Source of the DNA: Pseudomonadales bacterium
GTDB lineage: Bacteria; Pseudomonadota; Gammaproteobacteria; Pseudomonadales; Azotimanducaceae
Direction of reading: 5' to 3'
Length of the DNA: 37,517 nt
NCBI GenBank assembly: GCA_019090615.1
Contig: JAHRVQ010000007.1
Coordinates: 1-37,517, forward strand
Under the pieces are notes generated by a model. The model did no database searches and was not told the DNA's origin. It was given only the letters and a program-made list of their open reading frames with translations. A program made the translations under genes and the position numbers. This document shows positions 17,717 to 26,153 of this stretch, one piece after another (the stretch's first letter is position 1; each line of letters starts with the position of its first letter).

Positions 17717-17905
17717 GCAGTTTATATTAGGTGAATTGCTGCAGGTAAAACGAGAACGGCATCACAGAAATGAAATCGCAGATATTTACTGGGAAATTCA
17801 AAGTCAATAGTAGGTCAATAAAAATAGTGCTGAAATGGGTTGGTGTTTTTGTTTTCTGCTGAGTGGTATTCTGGCCAGTTGAGAGACTAATGTCAGGGTG
17901 TAAAA

Positions 17906-18937
17906 ATGCCAACGCATAATTTCAAGTTGCTGCAAGGTCGCATTGAATATATCAATATACATTCTAAGGCTATCAGCAATAATATGCTCGGTGACCCCAC
18001 TTGCCGTCAGGTCGCCGTTTATTTACCTGCTGGTTACGACGATGATACAGAACATTATCCGCTGCTGGTTGATCTAGCAGCCTTTACCAGCAGCGGACTT
18101 GCGCATACTGGGTGGAAACCTTTCGCTGAGAGTGTGCCGCAGAGGATCGAGCGGTTGATAGCAGAAGGTAAAATGGGCAAGGTGATTGTTGCTTTTCCAG
18201 ATTGCTTTACCTCGTTGGGCGGTAATCAATATATCAACTCTTCAGTGTTAGGTAATTGGGCTGATTTTTTGAAAGATGAACTTGTACAAGCATTAGTCGC
18301 TGGTTTTCGGGTAAAACAGGGTAAGCAGTTTCGTGCGTTATTCGGCAAGTCCAGTGGCGGTTATGGGGCCTTAGTTCATGCCATGTTGTATCCTGAAAGT
18401 TGGGGCGCAATTGCTTGCCATTCAGGCGATATGGCGTTCGAGCTGGTCTACCTTAGCGATTTTCCAGATGTTGCACGGCATTTACAGAGACATCAAAATG
18501 ATATTTCTTTGTATTTGCAGCGCCTTTGGTCTAGTACTAAAATGGCGGGTGATGATTTTCATGTGCTGATGATGCTGGCGATGGCGGCGAGTTATGATCC
18601 AGCGCCTGATCAACCCCATGGGATAAGGTTGCCTTTCGATCTACATACCTGTGAATTAGATCAGGTTATGTGGCGTCGTTGGTTACGTTGGGATCCGCTT
18701 GAGCTAGTATCAAAGCTACAGGTGCAACAGAATCTTCAGTCACTTGGTGGCGTATTTCTCGACTGTGGTAACCAGGACCAGTATTCATTGTTATATGGCG
18801 CTCGCAGATTAGCGGATAAGTTGGTACGGCTGAATGTTGAGCATGTCTATGAAGAATTTCCTGACAATCATTCCGGTGTAGACTATCGTCTTGATGTATC
18901 TTTGCCTTATCTCTATGAAAAGTTGATGCAAGGCTAA
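17906..18937 (+). CDS. Esterase D-like alpha/beta hydrolase
   Basis: This putative esterase of 343 residues belongs to the enterochelin-esterase/esterase D type. The nucleophile is probably S149 in GKSSGG, the acid Asp in DCGNQDQY near residue 293, and the base His in FPDNHSGVDYR near 318. VAVYLPAGYDDDTEHYPLL near the N-terminus is the usual first strand and loop. No signal peptide is visible, so it is likely cytoplasmic. AGGGTG precedes the ATG. A strong terminator follows directly, so this is probably a single-gene unit. Substrate unknown. Confidence 0.85.
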   Translation: MPTHNFKLLQGRIEYINIHSKAISNNMLGDPTCRQVAVYLPAGYDDDTEHYPLLVDLAAFTSSGLAHTGWKPFAESVPQRIERLIAEGKMGKVIVAFPDCFTSLGGNQYINSSVLGNWADFLKDELVQALVAGFRVKQGKQFRALFGKSSGGYGALVHAMLYPESWGAIACHSGDMAFELVYLSDFPDVARHLQRHQNDISLYLQRLWSSTKMAGDDFHVLMMLAMAASYDPAPDQPHGIRLPFDLHTCELDQVMWRRWLRWDPLELVSKLQVQQNLQSLGGVFLDCGNQDQYSLLYGARRLADKLVRLNVEHVYEEFPDNHSGVDYRLDVSLPYLYEKLMQG

Positions 18938-18955
18938 TGGCGTAATAGTCTGCGT

Positions 18956-19003
18956 TGCCGCTCTGTGCGAGTCATATAGTTGGCCGGCACAGAGCGGCAT
19001 TTT
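18956..19003 (+). terminator. Rho-independent terminator after the esterase gene
   Basis: TGCCGCTCTGTGC (18956-18968) and GCACAGAGCGGCA (18987-18999) are a perfect 13-bp inverted repeat with an 18-base loop, followed by TTTT. This is the clearest terminator in the window. It lies 19 bases after the esterase stop. Confidence 0.9.
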
Positions 19004-19027
19004 CACCGCTACGTTTTCACCGCTACG
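19000..19027. repeat. 14-bp direct duplication
   Basis: TTTTCACCGCTACG occurs twice head to tail (19000-19013 and 19014-19027) and the second copy is followed by another T run. The first copy supplies the T run of the terminator, so the duplication may have extended it. Confidence 0.85.
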
Positions 19028-19057
19028 TTTTTACAGATGCGATTTAACGAAAATGGT

Positions 19058-19351
19058 TTAGCTGGTTGTGTCCAGGTATTCTATTTCAGGACGACCTGCC
19101 ATGCAGCCACCCATTTTTGCACCTAATGATTTGAAATAGTCACTTTTGCCATGTGCATCTAAGGCAGCCTGGTCAACATATTGTTCCAGTACCACATATT
19201 TACTGTCATCTTCTCTTGATTGATGCAATGAATAAAAGTTACAACCTGATTCGTTGGCTTTTACTTTAGCTTCTAATTCGGCAAAGATACCTTCAAATTC
19301 CTGCTTTTTATCCCCTTTTATGCTAAATCTTGCAATTAATCCTATCGCCAT
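19058..19351 (-). CDS. YgiN-like antibiotic-biosynthesis-type monooxygenase
   Basis: This is a 97-residue ABM-fold protein. The YVVLEQYVDQAALDAHGKSDYF segment spans the conserved core of quinol monooxygenase YgiN-type enzymes. It lacks the Asn-Trp-His triad seen in the gene at 14202, so heme degradation is unlikely. AGGAGC seven to eight bases upstream of the ATG supports the start. Such proteins oxidise quinols or aromatic polyketides with O2 and no cofactor; the substrate here is unknown. Confidence 0.82.
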   Translation of the reverse strand: MAIGLIARFSIKGDKKQEFEGIFAELEAKVKANESGCNFYSLHQSREDDSKYVVLEQYVDQAALDAHGKSDYFKSLGAKMGGCMAGRPEIEYLDTTS

Positions 19352-19431
19352 GTGTTGCTCCTATGGATTTTATTATGAGTTTGAGAGTAATGATTGTCTC
19401 GATGGCGGGGGCTGTAGTCAACTGTATATTG

Positions 19432-19665
19432 CTAGTTAGGTGGTTCTCGGGGCGTTTTTTTTAACGGTTCGATAAGAGATTCCAGGCCATTTATTTTTAT
19501 TTCAAGGGTTAGCTGCATTAAATTTCCCAGTTGACCGGTAGGGAAACCGCGATCCACAAACCAGAGTAGGTAGGCCTCGGGTAAATCGATCAGTAGACGA
19601 TTACGGTATTTGCCAAATGGCATGCTATAGGTTGCGATTTTAATCAAATCTTGTTTTTCAAACAT
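19432..19665 (-). CDS. DUF3820 family protein
   Basis: This is a 77-residue protein almost entirely made of the DUF3820 signature: MPFGKYRNRLLIDLPEAYL, then WFVDRGFPTGQLG and LEIKINGLESL. Its fold is related to exonuclease-associated small domains, but its cellular role is not settled. The start at 19665 (MFEKQDL) has GGA six bases upstream. An open frame continues to 19875 but overlaps the start of efpL on the other strand and shows no family sequence, so I leave it out. It is divergent from efpL. Confidence 0.85.
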   Translation of the reverse strand: MFEKQDLIKIATYSMPFGKYRNRLLIDLPEAYLLWFVDRGFPTGQLGNLMQLTLEIKINGLESLIEPLKKTPREPPN

Positions 19666-19807
19666 TCTTTGTCCAGGCGTGTTGTCCAGTAGGTGTTTAT
19701 TCCATCGGCTATTAAGCCGAAGCAACCCAGGGTAATTATTCCATTTGGCCTTTTTGATTTCTGTTACAGGCCTGTAGAATAGAAAATTTAGCGAATAGAG
19801 TAACGTA

Positions 19808-20374
19808 ATGCCAAAAGCCAGTGAGCTGAACCGGGGTGATGTAGTTGAAATTAATGGTGTCCCCCATGTTGTCAAACACCTGGAGTCTAAGAGTCCTTCT
19901 TCAAGAGGGGCGCAGACGCTGTATAAAATACGATTTAATAATTTGCTTAATGGCCAAAAGCGTGATGAATCGGTTAAGGGTGATAGCGTGTTTAATCTGG
20001 CCGATTTTCAGCGGGTAGCGGTGCAGTTTTCGTATATTGATGATACGCATTATATCTTTATGAATGTTGATGACTATTCCCAATATAGCCTGGGAGTGGA
20101 TGTTCTTGAAGGGCAGTTGGAGTACCTCATTGATGGCCTCGAAAGTATCAGTGCGCTGTTAATTGAAGATCAGATTGTGGGTATTGATTTACCTCAGTCA
20201 GTGACTATGGAAATCACCGAAACAGCACCTGGGATTAAGGGTGCGTCTGCCAGTGCGCGGACAAAACCTGCAACCCTGGGAACCGGGCTGGTTGTACAGG
20301 TGCCAGAATATATTGAACAGGGAGAGTCAATCAAGGTTAATACCAGCGATGGTAAGTATATGGGCCGAGCTTGA
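19808..20374 (+). CDS. efpL: Elongation factor P-like protein EfpL (YeiP)
   Basis: EfpL relieves ribosome stalling at proline-rich and some other sequences. This 188-residue protein has the three beta-barrel domains of the EF-P family and the YeiP-specific loop SPSSRG with Arg33 at the tip, where EF-P carries its modified lysine. ETAPGIKGASASARTKPATL and the C-terminal IKVNTSDGKYMGRA are diagnostic. It is divergent from the DUF3820 gene with 142 bases between. Confidence 0.95.
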   Translation: MPKASELNRGDVVEINGVPHVVKHLESKSPSSRGAQTLYKIRFNNLLNGQKRDESVKGDSVFNLADFQRVAVQFSYIDDTHYIFMNVDDYSQYSLGVDVLEGQLEYLIDGLESISALLIEDQIVGIDLPQSVTMEITETAPGIKGASASARTKPATLGTGLVVQVPEYIEQGESIKVNTSDGKYMGRA

Positions 20375-20509
20375 GTGTCGAAGAGCTGTTAATGTTAGCT
20401 ACAAGGTCTTATGTAAACGATTAGTCTGTAGTCGGTTTTTGTGTGGCGAATATTGTCTGCTGAATACAGCTTGCTCGGGCTGCCTCGCAGCGGCCCGAAT
20501 CAGGTTGTA

Positions 20510-21301
20510 TTATTTGCCCTGGAAATCTCCAGCGCGACGTTCAGCCACAGATTTTACGCCTTCTTTATGGTCAGCTGTACGTTGTAACCAGAATTGTTCG
20601 CGCGATTCAATGTCGGTGGCTGCTTTTACGGCTGCCGCCAGATCAGGTCGCATCTGTTCGCGTACTGAGATAAGTGCCAAAGGCGCATTGACAGCTATTT
20701 CCTGAGCTAGCTCTATGGCAGTCTGGCGAATATTGGCTGTTTCGCTATAAAGGTCTCCGAGGCCCCATTCCATGGCTGTTTCACCATTGATGCGTCGGCC
20801 GGTGAAAAATAGCAGGTTAGCTTTTTGTACGCCGATTAGCCGTGGTAAGGTATGGGTAAGGCCAAACCCTGGGGTGAAACCGAGTTTAACGAAGTTAACT
20901 GTCATACGGGTATCTGGACATAAAACTCTAAAATCAGCCGCAACTGCCAGGCCAAAACCGCCGCCTACGGCAGCACCCTGAACGGCTGCAATTACTGGTT
21001 TTTTATTGCTGAATAGTCGGACCGCCTGAACATAAAGTGGATTAGTATCATCGGCTGATTGTTGTTGCGTTCGTTTCTCTTTGGGTGCTGAGCCAAAGTT
21101 AGCGCCAGCGCAAAAGTGTTTGCCTTCCGAACATAGTACTATTGCGCGACAGTTAGGGTTGTCATCCAGGTCGAGAAAACAGTCGGCCAGGTCTTTGATC
21201 AAATCTTCGTCAAAAAAATTGTTAGGTGCGCGTTTAATTTCGCATTGGGCTACGAACCCATCTAAAAAGGTAACTGCGACATCACCATATTGTTCTTTCA
21301 T
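20510..21301 (-). CDS. Enoyl-CoA hydratase/isomerase family protein without the classic Glu pair
   Basis: This is a crotonase-fold protein of 263 residues acting on an acyl-CoA. The CoA/oxyanion-hole elements are present (HFCAGANF at 62-69; AAVGGGFG at 110-117). The two catalytic glutamates of classic hydratases are replaced: the E144 equivalent is Gly117 (GGGFGLAV) and the E164 equivalent is Phe137 (VNFVKLG). So simple hydration of enoyl-CoA is unlikely, and an isomerase, hydrolase or ring-cleaving role is possible. The start at 21301 has GAGG five bases upstream. The aldolase-like gene lies upstream on the same strand, 89 bases away. Confidence 0.88.
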   Translation of the reverse strand: MKEQYGDVAVTFLDGFVAQCEIKRAPNNFFDEDLIKDLADCFLDLDDNPNCRAIVLCSEGKHFCAGANFGSAPKEKRTQQQSADDTNPLYVQAVRLFSNKKPVIAAVQGAAVGGGFGLAVAADFRVLCPDTRMTVNFVKLGFTPGFGLTHTLPRLIGVQKANLLFFTGRRINGETAMEWGLGDLYSETANIRQTAIELAQEIAVNAPLALISVREQMRPDLAAAVKAATDIESREQFWLQRTADHKEGVKSVAERRAGDFQGK

Positions 21302-21390
21302 AATCGCCTCGTTGAGATAGTTTTCTAGCACTATACCGAAATGCTTCTATATTGGTAGTTAGATTTGGTGCCTGATGCGTTGCTTCAGAG

Positions 21391-22164
21391 TTAGTCAAAC
21401 AGGTTGGGTTGTTCTTCAACAATGACATCAAACAATGTTTTGAAGCTGAACTGGCCGATCATCGGTCCGCCGACGTCTGCATGTGTTTTGGCTGCAGTTT
21501 CTGGGTCGATCAGAATGGGCTTGCCAGCGGCTTCTGCAAGTAATTGGGCCTGGCAGGTACGTTCCATTGTTATATACCACCAGGCAGCTTCTTCCACACA
21601 ACCACCGACCGTCAGCAGGCCGTGGTTTTGCAGGATTGCGGCTTTATTATCGCCTAAGGCAGTAGCAATTTTTTCACCTTCGCTCAGATCGAGTACCACA
21701 CCATTGAATTCGTTAAAAAGAACATGGTCGTTATAAAATGCGCAGCTATCCTGGGTCAACGGGTCTAGAGTCCTGCCTAGCGCAGACCAGGCTTTGCCGT
21801 ATACGGAGTGGGAATGGGCAGCGGCATTTACTTCTGGATGCAGTTTGTGAATACGTGAATGAATGGCAAATGCAGCAGCATTTAGCATGCCGTCGCCTTC
21901 TACAATTGCGCCGTCATGATTAACTAATAGCAGATCCGACAGGCAGATTTGTTTGAATGAAACGCCGAATGGGTTAACCCAGAAATGGTCACTCCTGGCT
22001 GGGTCTCGGACTGTGACGTGGCCTGCAGCACCTTCGTCAAAGCCAAATTTGCCGAATAAACGGAAAGTTGCGGTAAGTTTCTGTTTCTGGTCCAGCCTTA
22101 TTTCATCGACTGTTTTTTCGCTGTTGATAGCTGTTGGTATCTCAAGTTTGCTTGCATTAGACAT
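21391..22164 (-). CDS. Class II aldolase/adducin family protein
   Basis: This 257-residue protein has the class II aldolase fold. Zn ligands H117 and H119 (AAHSHS) and H181 (QNHGLL) are present. The position of the catalytic Glu of fuculose-phosphate aldolase is Ala98 (NAAAFAIH), so ordinary retro-aldol chemistry is doubtful. Non-sugar members of this type recur next to acyl-CoA and steroid catabolic genes in proteobacteria (established association, function unclear). The start at 22164 (MSNASK) has GAGG five bases upstream. An open frame up to 22344 has no family sequence. Confidence 0.85.
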   Translation of the reverse strand: MSNASKLEIPTAINSEKTVDEIRLDQKQKLTATFRLFGKFGFDEGAAGHVTVRDPARSDHFWVNPFGVSFKQICLSDLLLVNHDGAIVEGDGMLNAAAFAIHSRIHKLHPEVNAAAHSHSVYGKAWSALGRTLDPLTQDSCAFYNDHVLFNEFNGVVLDLSEGEKIATALGDNKAAILQNHGLLTVGGCVEEAAWWYITMERTCQAQLLAEAAGKPILIDPETAAKTHADVGGPMIGQFSFKTLFDVIVEEQPNLFD

Positions 22165-22436
22165 AAGTACCTCGTTGTTGGTTTGATCGATTTTCTTATA
22201 AAGTGAATTTTGAGATTTGTTGATTATTGCTATTTGTATATTTGTGTAAATAAGGCAATTATTAATGTATTCAGTGGGAATGTGCAACGCTTCTTTTCGG
22301 TCATTATTTATAATGAGTTCAGCCAATGAGTGAGCCTCAATCAATGTTTGTGACTATCATTGTGCTGACGGGATTGTGCTTGCGGGTTGGTTGGGCTGGA
22401 ATGATTGTATTTAATCGGTTAAATAAAGGAAATGCC

Positions 22437-23018
22437 ATGTATGTTCGTATTTTGGGTGTGCTCTTTGCCCAGTTTTTAATGCTATCGTCTGTCAACGTCA
22501 GAGCCGATACTGCTATTTTTGCGGGCGGGTGTTTTTGGTGTGTTGAGGCGCTTTATCAAGAACTGGATGGTGTCAGTAGTGCCGTTTCTGGTTTTACCGG
22601 CGGCAAAATGGTGAACCCAACGTATCAGGGTAACCATCGCGGTCATTATGAGGCCGTTGAAGTGGTTTATGATCCGAATGTGATTAGCTATCAAAAGTTA
22701 CTAGAAATTTTTTGGGTAAATATTGATCCTTTTGATAACCGGGGCCAATTCTGTGATAAGGGCCCTAGTTACCGAAGCGCAGTATTTGTTGATTCGGATC
22801 AGCAGCGCTCGGTGGTTGAATTGGCTCGGCAGGCGCTTGAAAATCAATTTGGCAGTCGTGTTTATACCGAAGTATTACCAGTTAGCACTTTTTATCCAGT
22901 TGAAGATTATCATCAGGATTATTATAAGAAAAATCCGCTTCGGTATAAATTTTATCGCCATGGATGTGGGCGAGACAATCGTCTGAGTGAACTATGGGGT
23001 GACGCTGCAGGGCATTAA
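22437..23018 (+). CDS. msrA: Peptide methionine sulfoxide reductase A, exported
   Basis: This 193-residue enzyme reduces methionine-S-sulfoxide in proteins. A signal peptide (1-23, ending VRA) suggests a periplasmic location, unlike cytosolic E. coli MsrA. The active-site motif is GGCFWCVE with nucleophile C32. C177 in RHGCGRDN near the C-terminus is a candidate resolving cysteine, and C35 sits beside the active site. YHQDYYKKNP is the usual binding motif. The ATG at 22437 has AAGGA six bases upstream; the frame from 22326 is only an extension. It is divergent from the aldolase-like gene and convergent with the SDR. Confidence 0.93.
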   Translation: MYVRILGVLFAQFLMLSSVNVRADTAIFAGGCFWCVEALYQELDGVSSAVSGFTGGKMVNPTYQGNHRGHYEAVEVVYDPNVISYQKLLEIFWVNIDPFDNRGQFCDKGPSYRSAVFVDSDQQRSVVELARQALENQFGSRVYTEVLPVSTFYPVEDYHQDYYKKNPLRYKFYRHGCGRDNRLSELWGDAAGH

Positions 23019-23070
23019 AGGCAGCTTAAGCTCGACATAGCTTAATAAAACCTGAGAAAACGCCGGATAG

Positions 23071-23104
23071 CCGGATAAAGGTGTACTGATAAATCTTTAT
23101 CCGG
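23071..23104. terminator. Hairpin between convergent msrA and SDR genes
   Basis: CCGGATAAAG (23071-23080) and CTTTATCCGG (23095-23104) are a perfect 10-bp inverted repeat with a 14-base loop, centred between two convergent genes. There is no good T run on either strand, so it may be a weak bidirectional terminator or an mRNA 3' stabiliser. Confidence 0.45.
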
Positions 23105-23196
23105 TTCGGGTTTATTACGGTCTATTTCCGCAGTGGCGGTATCGCAGTGCGCGCCTTCCTTGGCACAACAAAAATATCCGCTTAATCAAAGGTTCC

Positions 23197-24087
23197 CTAG
23201 TCAAATTTTCTTGGGGTCGGCTGGGGACCTTTTGGCCATTGCTCGTAGTTTTCCAGTACCAGCTTGCCAATTTCTTCTACGCTGAAGGCTGCGTCTGCGT
23301 TGTCTTTACTGGCCAGCATATGTGATTGCCATGACAACAGGGTGACGCTATTGCCCTGTACCAGGAATGTGCGACCGGAAACAGACTTGGCTTCATCGCT
23401 ACCTAACCAGACAACAATGGGTGAAACCTTATCAGGAGAGAGTAGTTCTTCCATGTTTTTCCCCTGCGGGAAGATATCTTCTGTGAGTCGTGACCAGGCA
23501 GCAGGTGCGAGGATATTGACCCGAATTTTATATTTGGCGCCTTCCTGAAACAAGCTGCGGGCAAAACCTGCGATACCCGCTTTAGCGGCGGAATAGTTAG
23601 TCTGGCCAAAGTTACCAAATAAACCAGAGGTGGACGAAGTCACTACAATTGAGCCGCCTTCACCCTGTTTGACCATTTGATCATAGGCCGCTTTTACGGT
23701 GAGGTAGGTGCCTCTGAGATGTACGTTGATTACAATATCCCACATATCGTTGGTCATGTTCTTAAACGACTTATCTCTTAAGATGCCAGCGTTAGCGATC
23801 ATCATATCGATTTTGCCAAATTCATCCACAGCGCGCTTAACCATAGCTTGGGCATCTGCTTCATCTGCAACATTACCGTAGTCTGCTACTGCCTTGCCGC
23901 CGGCGGCTTTAATTTTTGCGACCACCTGGTCAGCCATGCCGCTGCCTGCGCCTGCGCCGTCACGTGCACCGCCGAGGTCGTTAACGACGACCGCCGCGCC
24001 TTCTTTAGCTAAAAGTAGGGCGTGAGTTTCGCCCAGGCCTCCGCCAGCTCCGGTTACGACTGCAACTTTACCGTCTAATAATCCCAT
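23197..24087 (-). CDS. Short-chain dehydrogenase, MFE-2 (17beta-HSD4)-like
   Basis: This NAD(P)-dependent dehydrogenase of 296 residues resembles the (3R)-hydroxyacyl-CoA dehydrogenase domain of multifunctional enzyme type 2. Features are the nucleotide-binding TGAGGGLG at 12-19, the VVNDLGGARDG segment typical of that branch, NAGILRDKSF at 99-108, TSSTSG and YSAAK with Tyr165 and Lys169. Its likely job is oxidation of a 3-hydroxyacyl-CoA or a hydroxysteroid-type substrate. AGGAG seven bases upstream fixes the ATG at 24087. The frame extending to 24168 is not conserved. It follows the MBL-fold gene on the same strand in the genome order but reads from its own 5' region. Confidence 0.92.
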   Translation of the reverse strand: MGLLDGKVAVVTGAGGGLGETHALLLAKEGAAVVVNDLGGARDGAGAGSGMADQVVAKIKAAGGKAVADYGNVADEADAQAMVKRAVDEFGKIDMMIANAGILRDKSFKNMTNDMWDIVINVHLRGTYLTVKAAYDQMVKQGEGGSIVVTSSTSGLFGNFGQTNYSAAKAGIAGFARSLFQEGAKYKIRVNILAPAAWSRLTEDIFPQGKNMEELLSPDKVSPIVVWLGSDEAKSVSGRTFLVQGNSVTLLSWQSHMLASKDNADAAFSVEEIGKLVLENYEQWPKGPQPTPRKFD

Positions 24088-24200
24088 GTTTTGCTCCTGT
24101 GGTTGACTGCTTTTAGTTATGGTTTTGTATTGAAAAGATGACCCAAAAAAACGCCCAGAGTTAATCACATTGACACCCTGAGTGCCAGTTGAAAGCAGGC

Positions 24201-25088
24201 TCAGTTTTCGCTTAAACCGTGTCTTGAACCTTCTATGGCCGGGGCCAATTCGGGGAAAGTATAGGTATGACCCTGTTTAGCCCAGGAATGAAATCCAGCC
24301 TCAAGGGCTTCGTTTTGAAAATTGCGCCAGTCATCACCATAGTGCATAAGAATTATTTTCCGCCTGAGATATTCTGGCAGGGTTTTTAATTCATTTAAAG
24401 AGGCGTGTACACCACCTGAAAATAGTTGGCAATCGTGAAAAATCACTTCAAAATCGAATCTTTGATCATAATCCAGCAGTAGGTCAGGATCGAATCGTGT
24501 GTCACTGGTATAAAGAATTTTGTTGTCGATAATAACCCCGACACTCCAGAAGGATTCACGCCATGAGGGAGCGTCATCAGGGATATGTTTGGTGCGAGGC
24601 AATTTAATATTGATCGAACCGATATTGACTTCCCAGGTTTCGCGGGCAAAGTCTGGGTTTAATTTCGGCCGAATTGGGTGCCAGAAGTCCTCAAATACCA
24701 GAGGTGGAGACTCAGACATTTCTGCGCCACCTTTTAAAGATTGCTCCCAGAGAATATTCTGGTAGGTCTCTGTTATTACCATAAAGGGTTTTTGCTGAGA
24801 TACATACCGACCATATAGATGTACTTCTTCAAGACCACCGATATGGTCGGCGTGGCTGTGTGTGATTAAGAAATATTTGATGTCGTTGATCGGCAGGCCT
24901 ACGTCGTGCAATGATTGAGAGCACTTGGTACCACAATCAATTAACAGGTGGTCGTTACCTTTTACAATTAATAGATTATTCTGGCCCAGGGATTTTGCGA
25001 ATGCGGACCCAGTGCCGATACAATATAGTGATAAATCGCCATTGTTAGTGAGCTCAACTTGAGCAGATCTATTTTCTGAAGATGTCAT
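24201..25088 (-). CDS. Metallo-beta-lactamase-fold hydrolase
   Basis: This 295-residue protein has the dinuclear-metal site of the MBL fold: HSHADH at 77-82, a downstream His (TKHIPDD), the bridging Asp in LYTSDTRFD and a final His in LMHYGDD. The overall order resembles RNase Z/phosphodiesterase-type members rather than beta-lactamases. No signal peptide is visible, so it is likely cytoplasmic. Substrate unknown. The SDR gene lies 113 bases downstream on its 3' side, with its own ribosome binding site. Confidence 0.85.
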   Translation of the reverse strand: MTSSENRSAQVELTNNGDLSLYCIGTGSAFAKSLGQNNLLIVKGNDHLLIDCGTKCSQSLHDVGLPINDIKYFLITHSHADHIGGLEEVHLYGRYVSQQKPFMVITETYQNILWEQSLKGGAEMSESPPLVFEDFWHPIRPKLNPDFARETWEVNIGSINIKLPRTKHIPDDAPSWRESFWSVGVIIDNKILYTSDTRFDPDLLLDYDQRFDFEVIFHDCQLFSGGVHASLNELKTLPEYLRRKIILMHYGDDWRNFQNEALEAGFHSWAKQGHTYTFPELAPAIEGSRHGLSEN

Positions 25089-25430
25089 TATGATGCTGGA
25101 TTATGTGGTTGATAGATATTCATGTTTGATTCATATTTGCACTAATGCGATTTTCTGGATCATTACACAACATTGTGAGGTTATTTGTTGTTAATACCGT
25201 GAACTACATCACAAATATAGGCACTTATGCGTCAACCATGAAGACCGACTTAATACAAAACAAAACCAATTTCGATAATTGCCAGAATGTACTAGCAATT
25301 AGAAAATTAGCTACAATAAGCATGAAGCTGGTTTTGGCCATTCTTTGGAGCTGTTAATTAAAGCTTATGGCGTAATTATTTAACTTCAGGGTGCTGCTAA
25401 GGCTCCCCTGTTTTCTTTACCCTGAAAAGG
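25089..25430. other. Divergent promoter region
   Basis: No convincing gene: a 70-codon frame at 25145-25357 lacks a ribosome binding site and family similarity. The region contains a CRP-type palindrome (25198-25213) and an inverted repeat TTCAGGGT (25385-25392) / ACCCTGAA (25419-25426) that overlaps the ribosome binding site of the next gene. Confidence 0.45.
25198..25213. promoter_or_regulatory. Candidate CRP/Vfr binding site
   Basis: CGTGA-N6-TCACA matches the CRP consensus TGTGA-N6-TCACA at nine of ten core positions. It lies between divergent genes, 110 bases from the MBL gene start and about 230 from the SnoaL-like gene start. Confidence 0.35.
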
Positions 25431-25439
25431 ATGAGTCAG

Positions 25440-25976
25440 GTGGTGAAAACTCCACGTAAAGTGAATATAAGGCAAAAGCAGAGTGTTGCCTTAAGCAATG
25501 CCAGTATCAATACCGTTACTAAAAACAACGCAAAAATTAAGCCGAGAGCGGCAAGTAAAAGTCAAACGGCTAGACCTGATCTGCCAATGTCAGATGATGA
25601 TGGCAAGGTCAAAAAATTAGTCCTGGATGCTTTGAGAATTATTCGTTCAGATCATTTCGAAGATTATTTTGACCTTTTTACTCAAGATGCTATCTGGATG
25701 ATGCCGTCGGCGATTACAGATGTCGACCTTAACGCAGCCCGCAAGTTTTATGGGTTTACAGAAAACTTCTGGTTTGATCAGCAAACCTCAATCGACGAGT
25801 TGATGGTTTCAGGTGATATGGCCTATGTACGGGTAAGCTTTGATGGTTATCTAAGGCCGAAAAGAAATAGCGCTGACCAGCCACTCAGGTCTATCAGCCG
25901 GCATATATGGATCTTAAAAAGACAATTAGATGGTCAGTGGAAAATCAGCCGTGACATCTGGAATAATCCAAAATAA
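25440..25976 (+). CDS. SnoaL-like/NTF2-fold protein with basic N-terminal tail
   Basis: The C-terminal 125 residues form an NTF2-like cone domain (VKKLVLDALRIIRSDHFED, FTQDAIWMMPS, RHIWILKRQLDGQWKISRDIW), which in other proteins binds small hydrophobic ligands or acts as isomerase or dehydratase. The first 50 residues are basic, rich in Lys/Asn/Ser and probably disordered. An ATG at 25431 directly abuts AAAAGG, with no spacer, so the GTG at 25440, eight bases behind AAGGA, is the more likely start. An inverted repeat covers the ribosome binding site and could mask it. Function unknown. Confidence 0.72.
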   Translation: MVKTPRKVNIRQKQSVALSNASINTVTKNNAKIKPRAASKSQTARPDLPMSDDDGKVKKLVLDALRIIRSDHFEDYFDLFTQDAIWMMPSAITDVDLNAARKFYGFTENFWFDQQTSIDELMVSGDMAYVRVSFDGYLRPKRNSADQPLRSISRHIWILKRQLDGQWKISRDIWNNPK

Positions 25977-26153
25977 CTGGCCTGACCTTTCGTTCGGCAC
26001 TGCTTTCAGCGTTATTTGCGGTACTTCACTGCTGACTATTTTTATTGCCTGAAGTGTTCGGATTAGTGTTTGAACTGGTCTTTGAATAATGCGCAGCAAG
26101 ATGGTGTGAGTAGCCAGGTTAGTAGCAACATTAGGCGCTTAATTGTAGGTCGG

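Noticed and set aside
19666-19875. Upstream extension of the DUF3820 frame
   Set aside because: It overlaps the start of efpL on the other strand and lacks family sequence; a good start exists at 19665.
20475-20498. GC-rich hairpin (tcgggc...gcccga) between efpL and the crotonase-like gene
   Set aside because: No T run on either strand and one arm bulged, so I do not call it a terminator.
25145-25357. 70-codon frame in the MBL/SnoaL gap
   Set aside because: No ribosome binding site or family pattern, and it covers the regulatory palindrome.
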